Shown one piece after another: positions 26,101 to 33,617 of a stretch of DNA of 64,000 nt. The position numbers and the translations under genes were made by a program. Positions within the stretch are counted from its first letter, which is position 1. Every line of letters begins with the position of its first letter. This stretch comes from Verrucomicrobiota bacterium JB022 (GTDB lineage Bacteria > Verrucomicrobiota > Verrucomicrobiia > Opitutales > Oceanipulchritudinaceae): positions 1-64,000 of the forward strand of contig JAUTCQ010000016.1 of NCBI GenBank assembly GCA_030673845.1, given 5' to 3'. The notes below the pieces were generated by a model. It had not been told where the DNA came from and searched no databases. It was given only the letters and a program-made list of their open reading frames with translations.

Positions 26101-27342
26101 ATCGGCTATACGCCTCTGGCTGGCTACACCGGCCACGACATGCTCGACAACCTCGGCATAGTGCACATGGGCGGGCGCCTCTACGACCCGCTTCTGGGCC
26201 GCACCCTCTCGCCCGACCCGTTCATCCCCAACCCCTCCTTCTCCGAATCCTACAACCGCTACAGCTACGTCGAAAACCGCCCCCTCTCAGCCACGGATCC
26301 CACGGGGTATGCGGTAAATATGCATATCAGTAGTGGATATGGTGTGAGTGGGGGCTATAGTAATGGTGGATGGATTACGTCGCCTGATCTTGGAGTAGGT
26401 AAAGATTATAGCGGCATGTTTGGTCCGGGGCCTGGAAGGTGGAACCCGGGCACCATCACATATGTGCCGGGTTATAATTCTCCACCTTTTGACTTCACCT
26501 CAACGGGGACAGGGACTGTGTCGCCGGTGAAGAGCACGAGTGCTACTGTTTCAGCGCCCAAGCCGACGGTGGTTAATCAACGGTCGAATGGTCCCTCTAC
26601 TTTAGATCATGCGAGGGCTTCATTGGACGGACTTAATAGATTTGGAAACCGCTTGGAGGGGAATATAGTGGATTCGCTAACTGGAACGTTAAACTACATT
26701 GGAGATGTTGGTAAAGCAGGCCAGCTTATAAACACAGATCCGGAGTATGTAGCTAGAGTCGTATTGCGCCCCGTGAGTGATGCATTCGTTGGTCTGTATG
26801 AGAGCGGAAAACTACTGATAAAGGATCCTGTTGGGGAATGGAACCGTACGGTGGACTTCATGCTTAGTCCTGAAGGCATGGCTGATGCGGTTTTTATGGT
26901 GGACTCGGCTTTATTAGGGAGGGCTGCTTCTGCTCCGGTTGGAAGGAGCTTGCCGGGAACCCCAGTTATTGGCCTCATTGATGAGGCTGTTGGTGATTTA
27001 CAGCAAAAATCACTTGCGCCTGCTCTATATTATCCAATAAACAACGGCTTTTTATTCCCTCCGACAAAAACATATCTGTATCCAGGTAAATTAATTGACC
27101 GCTATGGTGGGAGTGGCTACTCTAGATTTTTTGCTCCAGTTGGAACGCCAGCATCTGCCCGAGCGTTGCCTCCTGGTGCTGCTGATCAACCATTAAGAAC
27201 GTTCAGAGTCCTTAAACCTTTGGAAGTTGATTCCGGAATTATTGCGCCTGCATTCGGTCAACCGGGTCTCGGCCAGCAGTATGTGACACCGGTTCCCTTG
27301 GAGGTGCTGATTAAGCGTGGAATAATAGAGGAGATCGAGTAA
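20188..27342 (+). CDS. Giant secreted Rhs protein with C-terminal TNT-like NAD glycohydrolase domain
   Basis: 2384 residues. Signal peptide 1-20. SpvB/TcB-like N-terminal domain (GAFNYSIPIDVPPGINGVQP, GLGWSLGGLSQISRGGGIY). FG-GAP/VCBS Ca-binding blades near 403 (GDINADGLADIYYY), 460 (DVDGDGASELIE), 531 (DADHDGLADIFIQ), 603 (DWNQDGNIDLVF). Rhs/YD repeats ~1170-1990 (TEFLYDAFGRLEKVTGPDD, YRYDALGRLRWEASPG) and the core end GRLYDPLLGRTLSPDPF to NRPLSATDPTGY near 2040. The tip is variable and AT-rich; its last ~110 residues match TNT (PF14021) NAD+ glycohydrolases: LIDRYGGSGYSRFFAPVGTP, ARALPPGA, FRVLKPLEVDSGIIAPAFG, QPGLGQQYVTPV. The Rhs barrel would encapsulate and self-cleave near the core boundary. 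Immunity gene follows directly. Confidence 0.88.
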   Translation: MKLAAFFAVLAAILSVAVSAETVQVPGVVPGVHSVDNYGAFNYSIPIDVPPGINGVQPALSVNYNSNAGEGVVGLGWSLGGLSQISRGGGIYARQGYLSGVNFDANDHFYLDGQLLLLISSGYSASEDEYFIEYRTEIETFARVFAYVSAANAGSDVLEKLKSNPDYFVVHTKGGMIQYYGRDAAAGADQKAKQLVDRGTASWMISSIEDLWGNELRYYYEKDAFGQEILLLDRVDYAFSPETDAPLFGVKLVYEERVDPLPSGLWGKSMVLGSLLDAISVRKYTSVNQFTELSSYDLQYERKPSAEAFDLLSSVSNIRDGKTLEPILIDYTYENQSLPREDGSFGRYGGRFLPVADSRGSFLLHFKLVENEVRIQSKASDSEAVLVEDSTFNSDVEKSAAILAGDINADGLADIYYYNYQSGVRFVSNGVLANNRLGWDDGRAVSVASTSVTALVIPVDVALLDVDGDGASELIELLGWRVGALWYYKVQVSKFIEGVSGGFALKQQFLLECGTDLDSPKSNYRFASRMIFADADHDGLADIFIQTRNNYGPWALYPILINRLVPEAPESGSESRFELSTNFGNSLKTGLIPVDPDFSQTLVGDWNQDGNIDLVFAEPREGLIKLKIFSWITEQWQVLKEEDIAAEGLDSSNLHTFSLMWPSSMRGEELLLAWLKNVNVRTGFQVEGHNIRFENWIASYDWVKILNPEDRCPPMEGPVVEPICEEARCTSRSFTAEQYASKYKAVVYKTDDNVEASRTELICLKVSDAGGGGLYIGNQKQVWHTARGEALIKPFMIEDGVLYTPTRSIVSFWQNIVVRLKFEYFLECGEVEGAYVFDDFIVNSVHPDYQYGKTLRLYPTGDALPRVSKIGAESAGRLQVEMSKKSDGYYTSSNKNVWLGDLFVVDRLSARVGKKGSTEFTNSETYTYFKPTYNLEGRGFLGFGGIEVKDSVSDTSLYTEYYTNWPFHGVVKKQERFRELGDGEATLLSQVTNTATLDTLSTLDGLLFPMLPQTVEKQWEYDGVSDLPLEGGVRSLEGGFNWLTETLDNPVSSTTTLRWYDAQAAVSDVDTALPPLSYDVDDLPGNITHGNLTRTIVKNSGGSYTRSDFEYLGNGVSVRLGRPGRVTTKAAESAADADNAQKRIKGFSYRADNGALLGVVDHDGTAEELLTTIKYTPQGHPYEVIVNGAFGEATYDGAGRPTEFGSQTTKVVSATYSSATGWRFPDRVENALWTSGSQTYDDWGRVLKATDANGLVTEFLYDAFGRLEKVTGPDDRIAETKRELVGSSTNLSFDLTSLPENIKAAALDNAAYYKVTSTATGAPTSVSYQDVFGRAIRTEVEKADGSGWVYQDSVYDKQGLGLASTQAYLSSDPLRWSYLERDPLKRVSTTTAINGRVDTYHYSGLTVGVFSGTETPATARGTVLRDSVDGLTREIWNGVSGDFSTFLTNLQAGTTTAAMSSVRQEYSAWGELDQVTAGSEAVNKVITSAYNAIGKQESLSDPDAGFREYRYDALGRLRWEASPGQNYTRYEYDVLGRRTEMISYRPEGTKWSYWADFYFYDGERMGSKGALAREVHAERINSEDVLRRSNFLEGEVRRQRGFYYDHLSRPFLRVQSTYGTQNGSMLWYYEYSTFDDQSRLSSVSYFWRPQGLEYDMESDPYSWRSYRLNYFYNDHSYLTKIEDAIGRRWWECTSFDKYGRALTVEHGFGASATTTSRTYDPVDGTLSQIVTGSFQNSIYDFDRFGNLTSRTDNGVTETFGYDRLDRLTYIDGAKRADYDAMGRIKWKDEVAHTYTYGASQPNAVTDAYGYTIGYDGRGLMVSRSKDGEAWSFGWAPCEKPWWIFKGEMGHEYGYTASGAKYRHVQVNGQTNGQWNRTKATFFLGDLEQDWENANGTWSVAETRLTISGPGGAIGVCTIAGDHVQGQPKRQWYHKDHLGSVAFVTDEAGSVSRYSYDAWGHRRDPQTRERTSIGYTPLAGYTGHDMLDNLGIVHMGGRLYDPLLGRTLSPDPFIPNPSFSESYNRYSYVENRPLSATDPTGYAVNMHISSGYGVSGGYSNGGWITSPDLGVGKDYSGMFGPGPGRWNPGTITYVPGYNSPPFDFTSTGTGTVSPVKSTSATVSAPKPTVVNQRSNGPSTLDHARASLDGLNRFGNRLEGNIVDSLTGTLNYIGDVGKAGQLINTDPEYVARVVLRPVSDAFVGLYESGKLLIKDPVGEWNRTVDFMLSPEGMADAVFMVDSALLGRAASAPVGRSLPGTPVIGLIDEAVGDLQQKSLAPALYYPINNGFLFPPTKTYLYPGKLIDRYGGSGYSRFFAPVGTPASARALPPGAADQPLRTFRVLKPLEVDSGIIAPAFGQPGLGQQYVTPVPLEVLIKRGIIEEIE
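25571..26093 (+). repeat. Rhs core segment duplicated at 27838-28360
   Basis: In-gene copy of the 523-bp direct repeat. Both copies run in the same direction, so recombination between them would delete the TNT tip and immunity gene (2267 bp). Confidence 0.85.
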
Positions 27343-27528
27343 ATGATTAAAAAATTTTTTGAAACCCCTGGATGGGAATATAGGGTGGATGAAATCTCTG
27401 CATCTGTATACTGTGTGCTTGCACGAGATGACGTGGGTCGCACAGTTCAACGGGTAGGTCTGGACCCGGAAGCACTGTTGGAAGAGTGCAAAGCTGATGT
27501 ATTGGCAATATTGAAAGATATTTCGTAA
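27343..27528 (+). CDS. Probable immunity protein for the Rhs-TNT toxin
   Basis: 61 residues, ATG immediately after the Rhs stop (zero gap), which is the standard position of a cognate immunity gene. Sequence MIKKFFETPGWEYRVDEISA, then VYCVLARDDVGRTVQRVGL and a helix EALLEECKADVLAILKDI: one small alpha/beta domain, cytoplasmic (no signal). No family recognised; the role is inferred from position and size. It shares the low GC content of the toxin tip, as expected if tip and immunity arrived together. Confidence 0.65.
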   Translation: MIKKFFETPGWEYRVDEISASVYCVLARDDVGRTVQRVGLDPEALLEECKADVLAILKDIS

Positions 27529-27837
27529 GCACCCGGTCTTCACTTTGGATTACTCATAGATGTTATGCCGCTGCTAATTGGTGGAACGTGTGACCGCTAC
27601 CAAAAGATAATGAAACACCTAGCGAGCATCTTCGATTGTTAGAGTTTTGGAATCCAAACTTATCGACCTGGCACACTCGGAGAAAGACCTCTCCGCTTCC
27701 ATGCCCTGTCCCCCTCAGCCTCGCTCCATCGTCTGCCTTTCGCCCGGCTTAGCTGTGACACAGGGTTGGGCGCGCGACCCGTCAGACTATATGTAAGGCG
27801 CATATCATTTCACTGGCACCCGTTCTTTGAAATAGGG
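27529..27837. other. Gene-free stretch behind the immunity gene
   Basis: About 310 bases with no convincing open frame. It separates the Rhs/immunity pair from the displaced core copy and probably is the remnant of a former tip or junction. No repeat or RNA recognised. Confidence 0.4.
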
Positions 27838-28360
27838 CCTACGGTGCCAGCCAGCCCGATGCGGTAACGGATGTGTATGGCTATACGATCGGCTACGACG
27901 GTCGGGGCTTGATGGTATCGCGTTCCAAGGATGGTGAAGCCTGGTCGTTTGGCTGGGATCCTTGCGAAAAGCCCTGGTGGATCTTCAAGGGCGAAGTGGG
28001 CCACGAATATGGGTATACCGCCAGTGGTGTGAAATACCGCCACGTGCAGGTCAACGGGCAGACCAATGGCCAGTGGAACCGCACGAAGGCGACCTTCTTT
28101 CTCGGCGATTTGGAGCAGGATTGGGAGAATGCCAACGGCACTTGGTCCGTCGCGGAGACGCGTTTGACGATTTCGGGGCCGGGCGGCGCGATTGGCGTCT
28201 GCACGATCGCGGGCGATCATGTTCAGGGCCAGCCCAAGCGCCAATGGTATCACAAAGACCATTTGGGCTCGGTTGCCTTTGTCACGGACGAAGCGGGGAG
28301 CGTCAGTCGCTACAGCTACGACGCCTGGGGCCACCGCCCCGCCCCGCAGACCCGAGAGCG
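27838..28360 (+). pseudogene. Displaced Rhs core fragment (duplicate of 25571-26093)
   Basis: A 523-bp copy of the Rhs core, about 96-97% identical by eye (roughly 18 substitutions, no gaps; constant offset 2267). It encodes YGYTIGYDGRGLMVSRSKDG through RYSYDAWGHRPAPQTRER and then runs out of homology into VVSRIFRTWV and a stop at 28394. It has no start of its own and ends before the core cleavage/DPxG segment, so it cannot make a toxin. Fragments of this kind are left when a new C-terminal tip replaces an old one by recombination inside the core. Confidence 0.85.
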
Positions 28361-28608
28361 GGTAGTGTCCAGAATTTTTCGCACATGGGTTTAGCTGCGC
28401 GGGAATGTCGTGGTTTGATTTCGCTTAGGATTAACCGTTAGTGATAAAGGTGGTGATGGAGGAACCCGGGGCCTGCGGCGGGTGCCGCAGTGGGTGCTGG
28501 GGTAACGTATCCTATTTGCCAAAAATTTGCCAAAATCTCTACACAAGTGTGCTTTTGCGTTCATTCGCATGCAAAGATCGAAATCTACATCGTGCTGGTT
28601 AACAATAT

Positions 28609-28955
28609 CTAGTGAAACCACGCGCAAATAGGTGAAATCCTTGTTCCGGTTCGATTCCCGCCACCCGCACCATACCTATGTCCCGTGACAGGGCGTGCCA
28701 ATGCAGGATAAACCTTGTCACGGTCAACGGCTTCCGAAACTTTCGTTGACGCTTTCGGTGTGACAGGTAAAAACACGGTTTGACCGTCAAAGTCTGATTT
28801 TTGTGGGCCTATGTGTGGACCTGTTTCGCTATGCTCGTGCCATTCAAGATTTAGCCACGTCGGATGCAAACTTGCGGTCAGACGCGGTTCGCTGTGCTGC
28901 TCGAGTGACTCGGAGGGATTCAGAGTGTGTGGCCTCGCGTATAGTCAAAGCATTA
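28609..28955 (-). pseudogene. Possible integrase 3'-end remnant overlapping an att site
   Basis: The minus-strand frame from a stop near 28955 down to 28609 encodes a hydrophilic tail (LNPSESLEQHSEPRLTASLH, FDGQTVFLPVTPKASTKVSE) that ends with GAGGGNRTGTR. The last motif is what the complement of a tRNA 3' end always encodes, and several integrases end by reading into their tRNA target. No catalytic residues remain. Tentative. Confidence 0.3.
28646..28672 (+). other. tRNA 3'-end-like att remnant
   Basis: CCGGTTCGATTCCCG followed by CCACCCGCACCA looks like a T-arm, acceptor strand and CCA of a tRNA (or tmRNA), but no D-arm or anticodon arm lies upstream. T-stem pairing is imperfect. Best read as the att scar of an integrated element. 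Confidence 0.5.
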
Positions 28956-29000
28956 AGCCACTCTTTTTTGTTGGGAATTAGCGGAGAGCGGTGCCAAAAA

Positions 29001-29022
29001 AGCCCGACCAAGTGGTCGGGCT
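29001..29022 (-). terminator. Terminator of the exopolysaccharide operon
   Basis: Perfect 9-bp stem AGCCCGACC / GGTCGGGCT with loop AAGT, followed on the minus strand by T6. It lies 28 bases behind the tyrosine-kinase gene. Confidence 0.85.
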
Positions 29023-29049
29023 GAAAAAGAGGCAGGGATGGGGGGGGGG

Positions 29050-31326
29050 CTAGACGCGCATCTCTTCGGAGGGCGGTGACTTCTTTTTGCCTTCGCGTTT
29101 CGCGTTTTCGTAGTCACGTGCACCTTCGTCATTGGCCGACGTATAGTAGCTTTGGTAGCTCTTGTCGTAGTAGTAGTGCGAGTAGTAGTAGCCGGCAACG
29201 TTGGTGTTGATGTTGTTCAGGATGGCACCAAAGATCGGCACATTGGACTCGCGGAGGCGGCGGATGTTGATGCTGGCGGTCTTGCGCTTCACCATCTTGA
29301 AGCGGATGACGTAAACCACGCCGTCGGCTTGCGGCACTACATTGAGCGCGTCGGAGACCGGGGCGAGCGGCGGGCAGTCGATAATCACCTTGTCGTAGCG
29401 CATGCGCAGCTCGTGGATCAGGTTCTCGAAGCGTTGGCTGCTCAAGGCCTGCGTGGGGCTCTTGCTGCGGCCGCCGGAGACGAGAACGTCGAGGCCGGGC
29501 TGGTAGTCGCGAATGATCAGGCTGTCGAGGTCGTCGTTGCCGTTGATGTAATCGATCACGCCCTTGTGTTCCGGCAAGTCGAGCGACTTCGCGACGTTCG
29601 GCATGCGCAAGTCGCAGTCGATGATGATCGTGCGCTCGCCGTGGTTGGCGAATGTGATCGCCAGGTTGGTCGAGACAAACGACTTACCTTCCGAAGACAC
29701 CGTAGAGGTGGTGACGATCACCTTCGCGTTCTTGCTGTCTTCGTGCAGCTTCAGCGTGGAGTGCACGGAGCGGAAGGCTTCCACCGTGGGGCGGTCGAGA
29801 TTGTCGGCCACAATACGTGCCTTCTCGAGGGCGTCGATTCGGGAAATACGGGGGATGAGGCCGATGAGCGGCAGGCCGAGGGAGCTTTCGATGTCGAAGG
29901 CAGTCTTCACCTTGTCGTCCATGACGGCAAGCAGCACCACAAGGCCGATCCCGAGCACGCCGCCGAGCACGAGGCCCAGCATCATGTTCAGGGGCACGTT
30001 CGGCTTTACTGGGCGGTAGGGGAGGGACGCACGGTCTACGATGCGTGCAGTGGGCGTCTCGACGCGATTGGCAACGGTAGCCTGTTGCAGACGGCTTTGA
30101 TAGACGTCGTACATCTGGCGGCTGATCTGCAGGTCATTGACGAGCGCATTGTATTCTGGGCGCAGCCGGTCGAGGCTGATAATCTCCTGCTCCATTGCGG
30201 CCAAGCGCTGTTTGGAGCCATCGAGATTGTCCTTGGCAATTTCAAACTCCCTCTTAAGTCGCTCCACGGATTCTCCCGTTGCTTTGTCCAGCTCTGCTTG
30301 AGTTTCCTGCAGCGTCTGGCGCGCAGCGACCATGCGTGGGTGCTTCTCGCGATAGCGCTCCTGCAGGCCTGCCAGGCCAATCTTTGCGTCCGAGAGACGG
30401 CCAATCAGGCTGGTAACGGTGGGGCTGGAGCTGATGAAGTTCAAGTCGAGGAGGGTGCCGCCGCTGTTGCGAACCGACTCGACTTGCTGCCAGCGGGTGG
30501 ACAGCAGGTCATAATTCTGCTGCGCCTGGATTTTCTGGGCGTTCAGGCTGAGGAGTTGTTCCCGCGCAATGTTCTGGCGCTCATCAACGGAGATGGTGCC
30601 ATACTTTTCCTTAAAGTCTGCCAGGCGGCGCTCAATGTCTTTGATGCGTTCCATCTGCTTGGCGGCTTCATCGCGCAGGCTTTCCGTCGCCTTTAGATTC
30701 CCCTCGATCATCTTGGAGCGATTGAAATCCACGAACTCTTCGGCGAAAAGATTGGTGATCTCCTGTGCAACCTGAGGGTTGGGGTGCACAAAGCCCACTT
30801 GCACGATTAAAGATGAGGAATCGGGACGAATCGTCCGGCCACCTGCGAGATAGCCCAAGACGTCCGGTTCACCGTTGAGAGAGGTCTTGAGCTTGTCTTC
30901 GTAGGGCTGAAGGAAGCGTCGACGGAGGTCGCCTTTTACGCGTTCACCGACGCGGCGAACGATTTCGCTCGAGCCGAGCACCATCACCTGCGTGTTGTAG
31001 TCCTGGGTGTCGCGAATGTCCACGTTGACGACGTCCTTGAACGGCAGCACTTCGTCAGGGGACCGCAGCAGCTCGATTTGTGAACCAGACTGGTAAAGTT
31101 TGGGAGAGCTGAAGGTGTAGACCGCCATGGCGATGAACACGACGATTACGCTGATGATGAGCCACCAGATACGCTCGCGCAGCATCAGGAAGTAATCTTT
31201 CAGCGTGCGGGAGGGGGAAACTGTCGATTCGGCGTAGCTGCCGTAGCCATCTCCGTAGTAGTAGCCGCCACCGTAGTAGCCGCCGCCGCCGTAGCCATAG
31301 CCGTATCCGTTGCCTTCTTTGCTCAT
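29050..31326 (-). CDS. Wzc-type polysaccharide co-polymerase / BY-tyrosine kinase
   Basis: 758 residues. Two membrane helices bracket a periplasmic Wzz domain: first helix in WWLIISVIVVFIAMAVYTF (~52-70), coiled coil to ~430, second helix LNMMLGLVLGGVLGIGLVVL. Cytoplasmic BY-kinase: Walker A TVSSEGKSFVSTN (~545), A' IIIDCDLRMPNVAK (~571), Walker B KVIIDCPPL (~647). C-terminal tyrosine cluster GYYYSHYYYDKSYQSYYTS is the usual autophosphorylation tail. The N-terminus is unusual: a Gly/Tyr-rich stretch with ten tyrosines in 31 residues. It controls chain length and export of an exopolysaccharide together with the Wza-like gene 48 bases upstream. Confidence 0.92.
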   Translation of the reverse strand: MSKEGNGYGYGYGGGGYYGGGYYYGDGYGSYAESTVSPSRTLKDYFLMLRERIWWLIISVIVVFIAMAVYTFSSPKLYQSGSQIELLRSPDEVLPFKDVVNVDIRDTQDYNTQVMVLGSSEIVRRVGERVKGDLRRRFLQPYEDKLKTSLNGEPDVLGYLAGGRTIRPDSSSLIVQVGFVHPNPQVAQEITNLFAEEFVDFNRSKMIEGNLKATESLRDEAAKQMERIKDIERRLADFKEKYGTISVDERQNIAREQLLSLNAQKIQAQQNYDLLSTRWQQVESVRNSGGTLLDLNFISSSPTVTSLIGRLSDAKIGLAGLQERYREKHPRMVAARQTLQETQAELDKATGESVERLKREFEIAKDNLDGSKQRLAAMEQEIISLDRLRPEYNALVNDLQISRQMYDVYQSRLQQATVANRVETPTARIVDRASLPYRPVKPNVPLNMMLGLVLGGVLGIGLVVLLAVMDDKVKTAFDIESSLGLPLIGLIPRISRIDALEKARIVADNLDRPTVEAFRSVHSTLKLHEDSKNAKVIVTTSTVSSEGKSFVSTNLAITFANHGERTIIIDCDLRMPNVAKSLDLPEHKGVIDYINGNDDLDSLIIRDYQPGLDVLVSGGRSKSPTQALSSQRFENLIHELRMRYDKVIIDCPPLAPVSDALNVVPQADGVVYVIRFKMVKRKTASINIRRLRESNVPIFGAILNNINTNVAGYYYSHYYYDKSYQSYYTSANDEGARDYENAKREGKKKSPPSEEMRV

Positions 31327-31374
31327 GATAAAAGGGGATGAGAGATTGATTGAGACGTGAGGGTGAAGGGCCCT

Positions 31375-32043
31375 CTACCAGAGGCGTTCCTTCACTTCGA
31401 CCAGGTCGCCGTCTTGAAGCGGGTAATCTCGAGCCGTGAGGTTCGTGGCATCCACGACGATCTGAGTGGTATTGCCATTGGCATCTTTGCGGTAAATATG
31501 GACATTGTCCTTTCGTGCCATACGGTCGCTGCTCCAGCCACCGGCCGCCGCGATCGCCTCGATCAGGTAGAGAGGCTCTTCTGAAGGAAACGGGACCTTG
31601 CGCTGGCTGTTGACCTTGCCGATCACCGTCACCACCCGCGAGGCATAGGACACTACCTTCACGTCGATCTGCGGGTTAACGTAGTAATCCTTGTTGTAAG
31701 GCTCAAAAAGAGCTTCCCGGATCTCATCGATGGTCATGTCTTCAACGCTGATCGGTGCGAGGTAGGGCAGGGATATCTTCCCGTCGCCTCCAACTCGGAC
31801 CTGGCTGGCAAACTGGAGGTCGTCCGCCACATACAAGCGGATCGTGACCTCGTCGAGCGGCTTGATCTTGTAGTTGCTCGAAACAACGAAACCTCCACGG
31901 TCTCCTCCGCCGGACCCGTCCAGGGAGAGAGAGTTAGAGTTCGTGGGGCCGCTGGGAGCGGAGAATCCACCGTCTTGAGCTACAAGCGTGCTTACGGCGG
32001 AAAGACAAGCGAACAAAGCGTATGTAGAAAATCTGCTGAACAT
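31375..32043 (-). CDS. Polysaccharide export protein (Wza-like, SLBB)
   Basis: 222 residues with a signal peptide (YALFACLSAVSTLVAQ). Residues ~57-140 are the Poly_export domain (SNYKIKPLDEVTIRLYVADD, GGDGKISLPYLAPISVEDMT); ~140-222 an SLBB domain (ASRVVTVIGKVNSQRKVPFP, LYLIEAIAAAGGWS, YPLQDGDLVEVKERLW). No lipobox cysteine is evident, unlike classical Wza. Shorter than E. coli Wza, as in EpsE-type exosortase-associated exporters. It forms the outer-membrane export channel with the kinase gene downstream. Confidence 0.92.
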   Translation of the reverse strand: MFSRFSTYALFACLSAVSTLVAQDGGFSAPSGPTNSNSLSLDGSGGGDRGGFVVSSNYKIKPLDEVTIRLYVADDLQFASQVRVGGDGKISLPYLAPISVEDMTIDEIREALFEPYNKDYYVNPQIDVKVVSYASRVVTVIGKVNSQRKVPFPSEEPLYLIEAIAAAGGWSSDRMARKDNVHIYRKDANGNTTQIVVDATNLTARDYPLQDGDLVEVKERLW

Positions 32044-32090
32044 GATGAGAGCCGATAGGTGCTTAAGCTCGTATTTTTCTTATGAACAAA

Positions 32091-32124
32091 AAAGAAGGTC
32101 AACACTCAATGTGCGACCTTCTTT
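32091..32124 (-). terminator. Terminator behind the beta-barrel gene
   Basis: Perfect 10-bp stem AAAGAAGGTC / GACCTTCTTT with a 14-base loop and a T-run on the minus strand. It separates the barrel gene from the Wza-like gene, so the latter needs its own promoter or read-through. Confidence 0.8.
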
Positions 32125-32153
32125 AAGAGAAATGTGAAATTCAGAAATACCTT

Positions 32154-33374
32154 TTAGTAGCGCAGAGCCGCAGATACCGACAGGCGGTTGCTGTCGTAAT
32201 CGCGGTAGTTGATGCCGCTACCATCGGTGATTTCGTAATTGTAGGTGGCGCCGAAGGTCCAGTAGTCGTTCGGCGTGTAGCGGTAACCAATGTTGGCGTA
32301 GACGCTGTCTTGTGAGCGATCGTAATCTTCGTAGTCGCTGTTGGCGTAGGTCAGGCCGCCCACCATGCGGTGCATAGAGTTGAGGGTGTATACCCCGCTC
32401 AGGCCGACCCGAGTGCCGATGATGGTGGAAGCAATACGCTGGCCGTTCACCGTGCTGCTGACGGCGGAATTACGGAAGTCGCGGGAGGCATTCAGCGAGA
32501 TCGTTGCCTTGGGCGTCAGAATGTAGGACAGGCCAGCATCGAAGGAGAAGTTGTCCGTATCGCGGCCTTGGTCTGCTTCGCGCACTTGGTAGCCGATGGA
32601 CGCGCTACCGGTCAGGGTCGGGATCAAGACTTCACCTTCGACACCCACGGAAAAGTTGTGGTCGTCGTAGCTATTGCTGAAGGTGTTGTTTTGCGTCTCG
32701 GTGTTGCGATAGCGATAGGTCGCGGTCAGTTGGGTCAGGGGACGCACCTCGTAGAGGAACGTCAGCGGTACGCTGACGGAGCGGTTGCCAACGAGGGACA
32801 GACCCGGGTAGATGCGACGCTGATAGGTGGCACCGCTGCGAACGGACGTGCGGTCGCTGAAGTTATAGGTGCCCAGAGCGCTGAGGTCGGTCGTCTCGAT
32901 TTCGATCAAACGGCCCTGCAGCTCTTCCACGCCCGGATTGATGTCGACGAATTCCGAGCTGTTGGAGGCTTGCTCGCGCCAGCTGGCCTTCGTGACGATA
33001 TTGGTAATGCCCGAGCTGTAGTTGGTGTTCAGGCTGATGCTCGGCAGCTCGCTGTCCAGACCATCATTCTCGGACTTGCTGTAGCGGGTGATCGCGACAG
33101 AAGCGTTGAGTTGGCTCTTCAGGGTGCTGCTGTCGGCGAGTTGCAGCTCGAGGCCGGGCGTAAAGACCAGAGCGTAATCCTCGTTAGCGTCTGCATCGTG
33201 AGCGTCGCTGTCGTCGTTGAGGCGGAACAGGTTGTCCTGATAAGTGGCGCGGGCGCTGCCGGTCACGAAGAGAGCGACATCATCGCCCAGCGACGCGAGA
33301 GGTGCCGCGTTCAGGCTGGCCAACGATCCCACGAGAGAAAGGCAGATTAACGATTTTTGGTTGAGCGACTTCAT
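32154..33374 (-). CDS. Outer-membrane beta-barrel protein (EpsL/BBP2-like)
   Basis: 406 residues: signal peptide (SLICLSLVGSLASLNAAP), then alternating amphipathic strands throughout (RATYQDNLFRLND, SASIGYQVREADQGRD, ATYNYEITDGSGINYRDYD) and the terminal RLSVSAALRY ending in an aromatic residue, as outer-membrane barrels do. The GSARATYQDNLFR start resembles the EpsL/BBP2_2 family associated with exopolysaccharide clusters. Probably the outer-membrane partner of the export operon, transcribed first in the cluster. Confidence 0.8.
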   Translation of the reverse strand: MKSLNQKSLICLSLVGSLASLNAAPLASLGDDVALFVTGSARATYQDNLFRLNDDSDAHDADANEDYALVFTPGLELQLADSSTLKSQLNASVAITRYSKSENDGLDSELPSISLNTNYSSGITNIVTKASWREQASNSSEFVDINPGVEELQGRLIEIETTDLSALGTYNFSDRTSVRSGATYQRRIYPGLSLVGNRSVSVPLTFLYEVRPLTQLTATYRYRNTETQNNTFSNSYDDHNFSVGVEGEVLIPTLTGSASIGYQVREADQGRDTDNFSFDAGLSYILTPKATISLNASRDFRNSAVSSTVNGQRIASTIIGTRVGLSGVYTLNSMHRMVGGLTYANSDYEDYDRSQDSVYANIGYRYTPNDYWTFGATYNYEITDGSGINYRDYDSNRLSVSAALRY

Positions 33375-33617
33375 TTAACCTGAGGATTGTAGTTTGTATA
33401 GATGCAAGAGAGGTTCACCGAAGTGACTGGCCTACAACAAAGTGATCCTGCGTTTTTTGGCAATTACTTTTTTGGGATAGCAACCGTATGTAGATGCAGA
33501 TTTAATAGGCCTTTTACGGCTGTTTTACAACCTAGTCGCTTCTCCCTTCGCCAATACCGTTGACTTTGGGGGAGCCTCCCGCAGCTTGGAGGCCATTCAA
33601 GCCCCACAATTCTCCTG

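Larger units (their letters stand above)
28361..29000. other. Non-coding junction region
   Basis: Around 640 bases with no strong gene. Contents seen: a CTGCGGC/GCCGCAG hairpin near 28474-28491, the tRNA-3'-end-like remnant at 28646-28672 and a possible integrase tail on the minus strand. A ten-base G-run lies just beyond, at about 29040. Confidence 0.4.

Noticed and set aside
28609..28672. A complete tRNA or tmRNA gene at 28.6 kb
   Set aside because: T-arm and CCA are present, and a GCGGGTG that could pair lies about 200 bases upstream, but no D-arm, anticodon arm or tmRNA 5' motif was found.
29152..30696. 514-codon plus-strand frame
   Set aside because: Shadow of the tyrosine-kinase gene; no domain.
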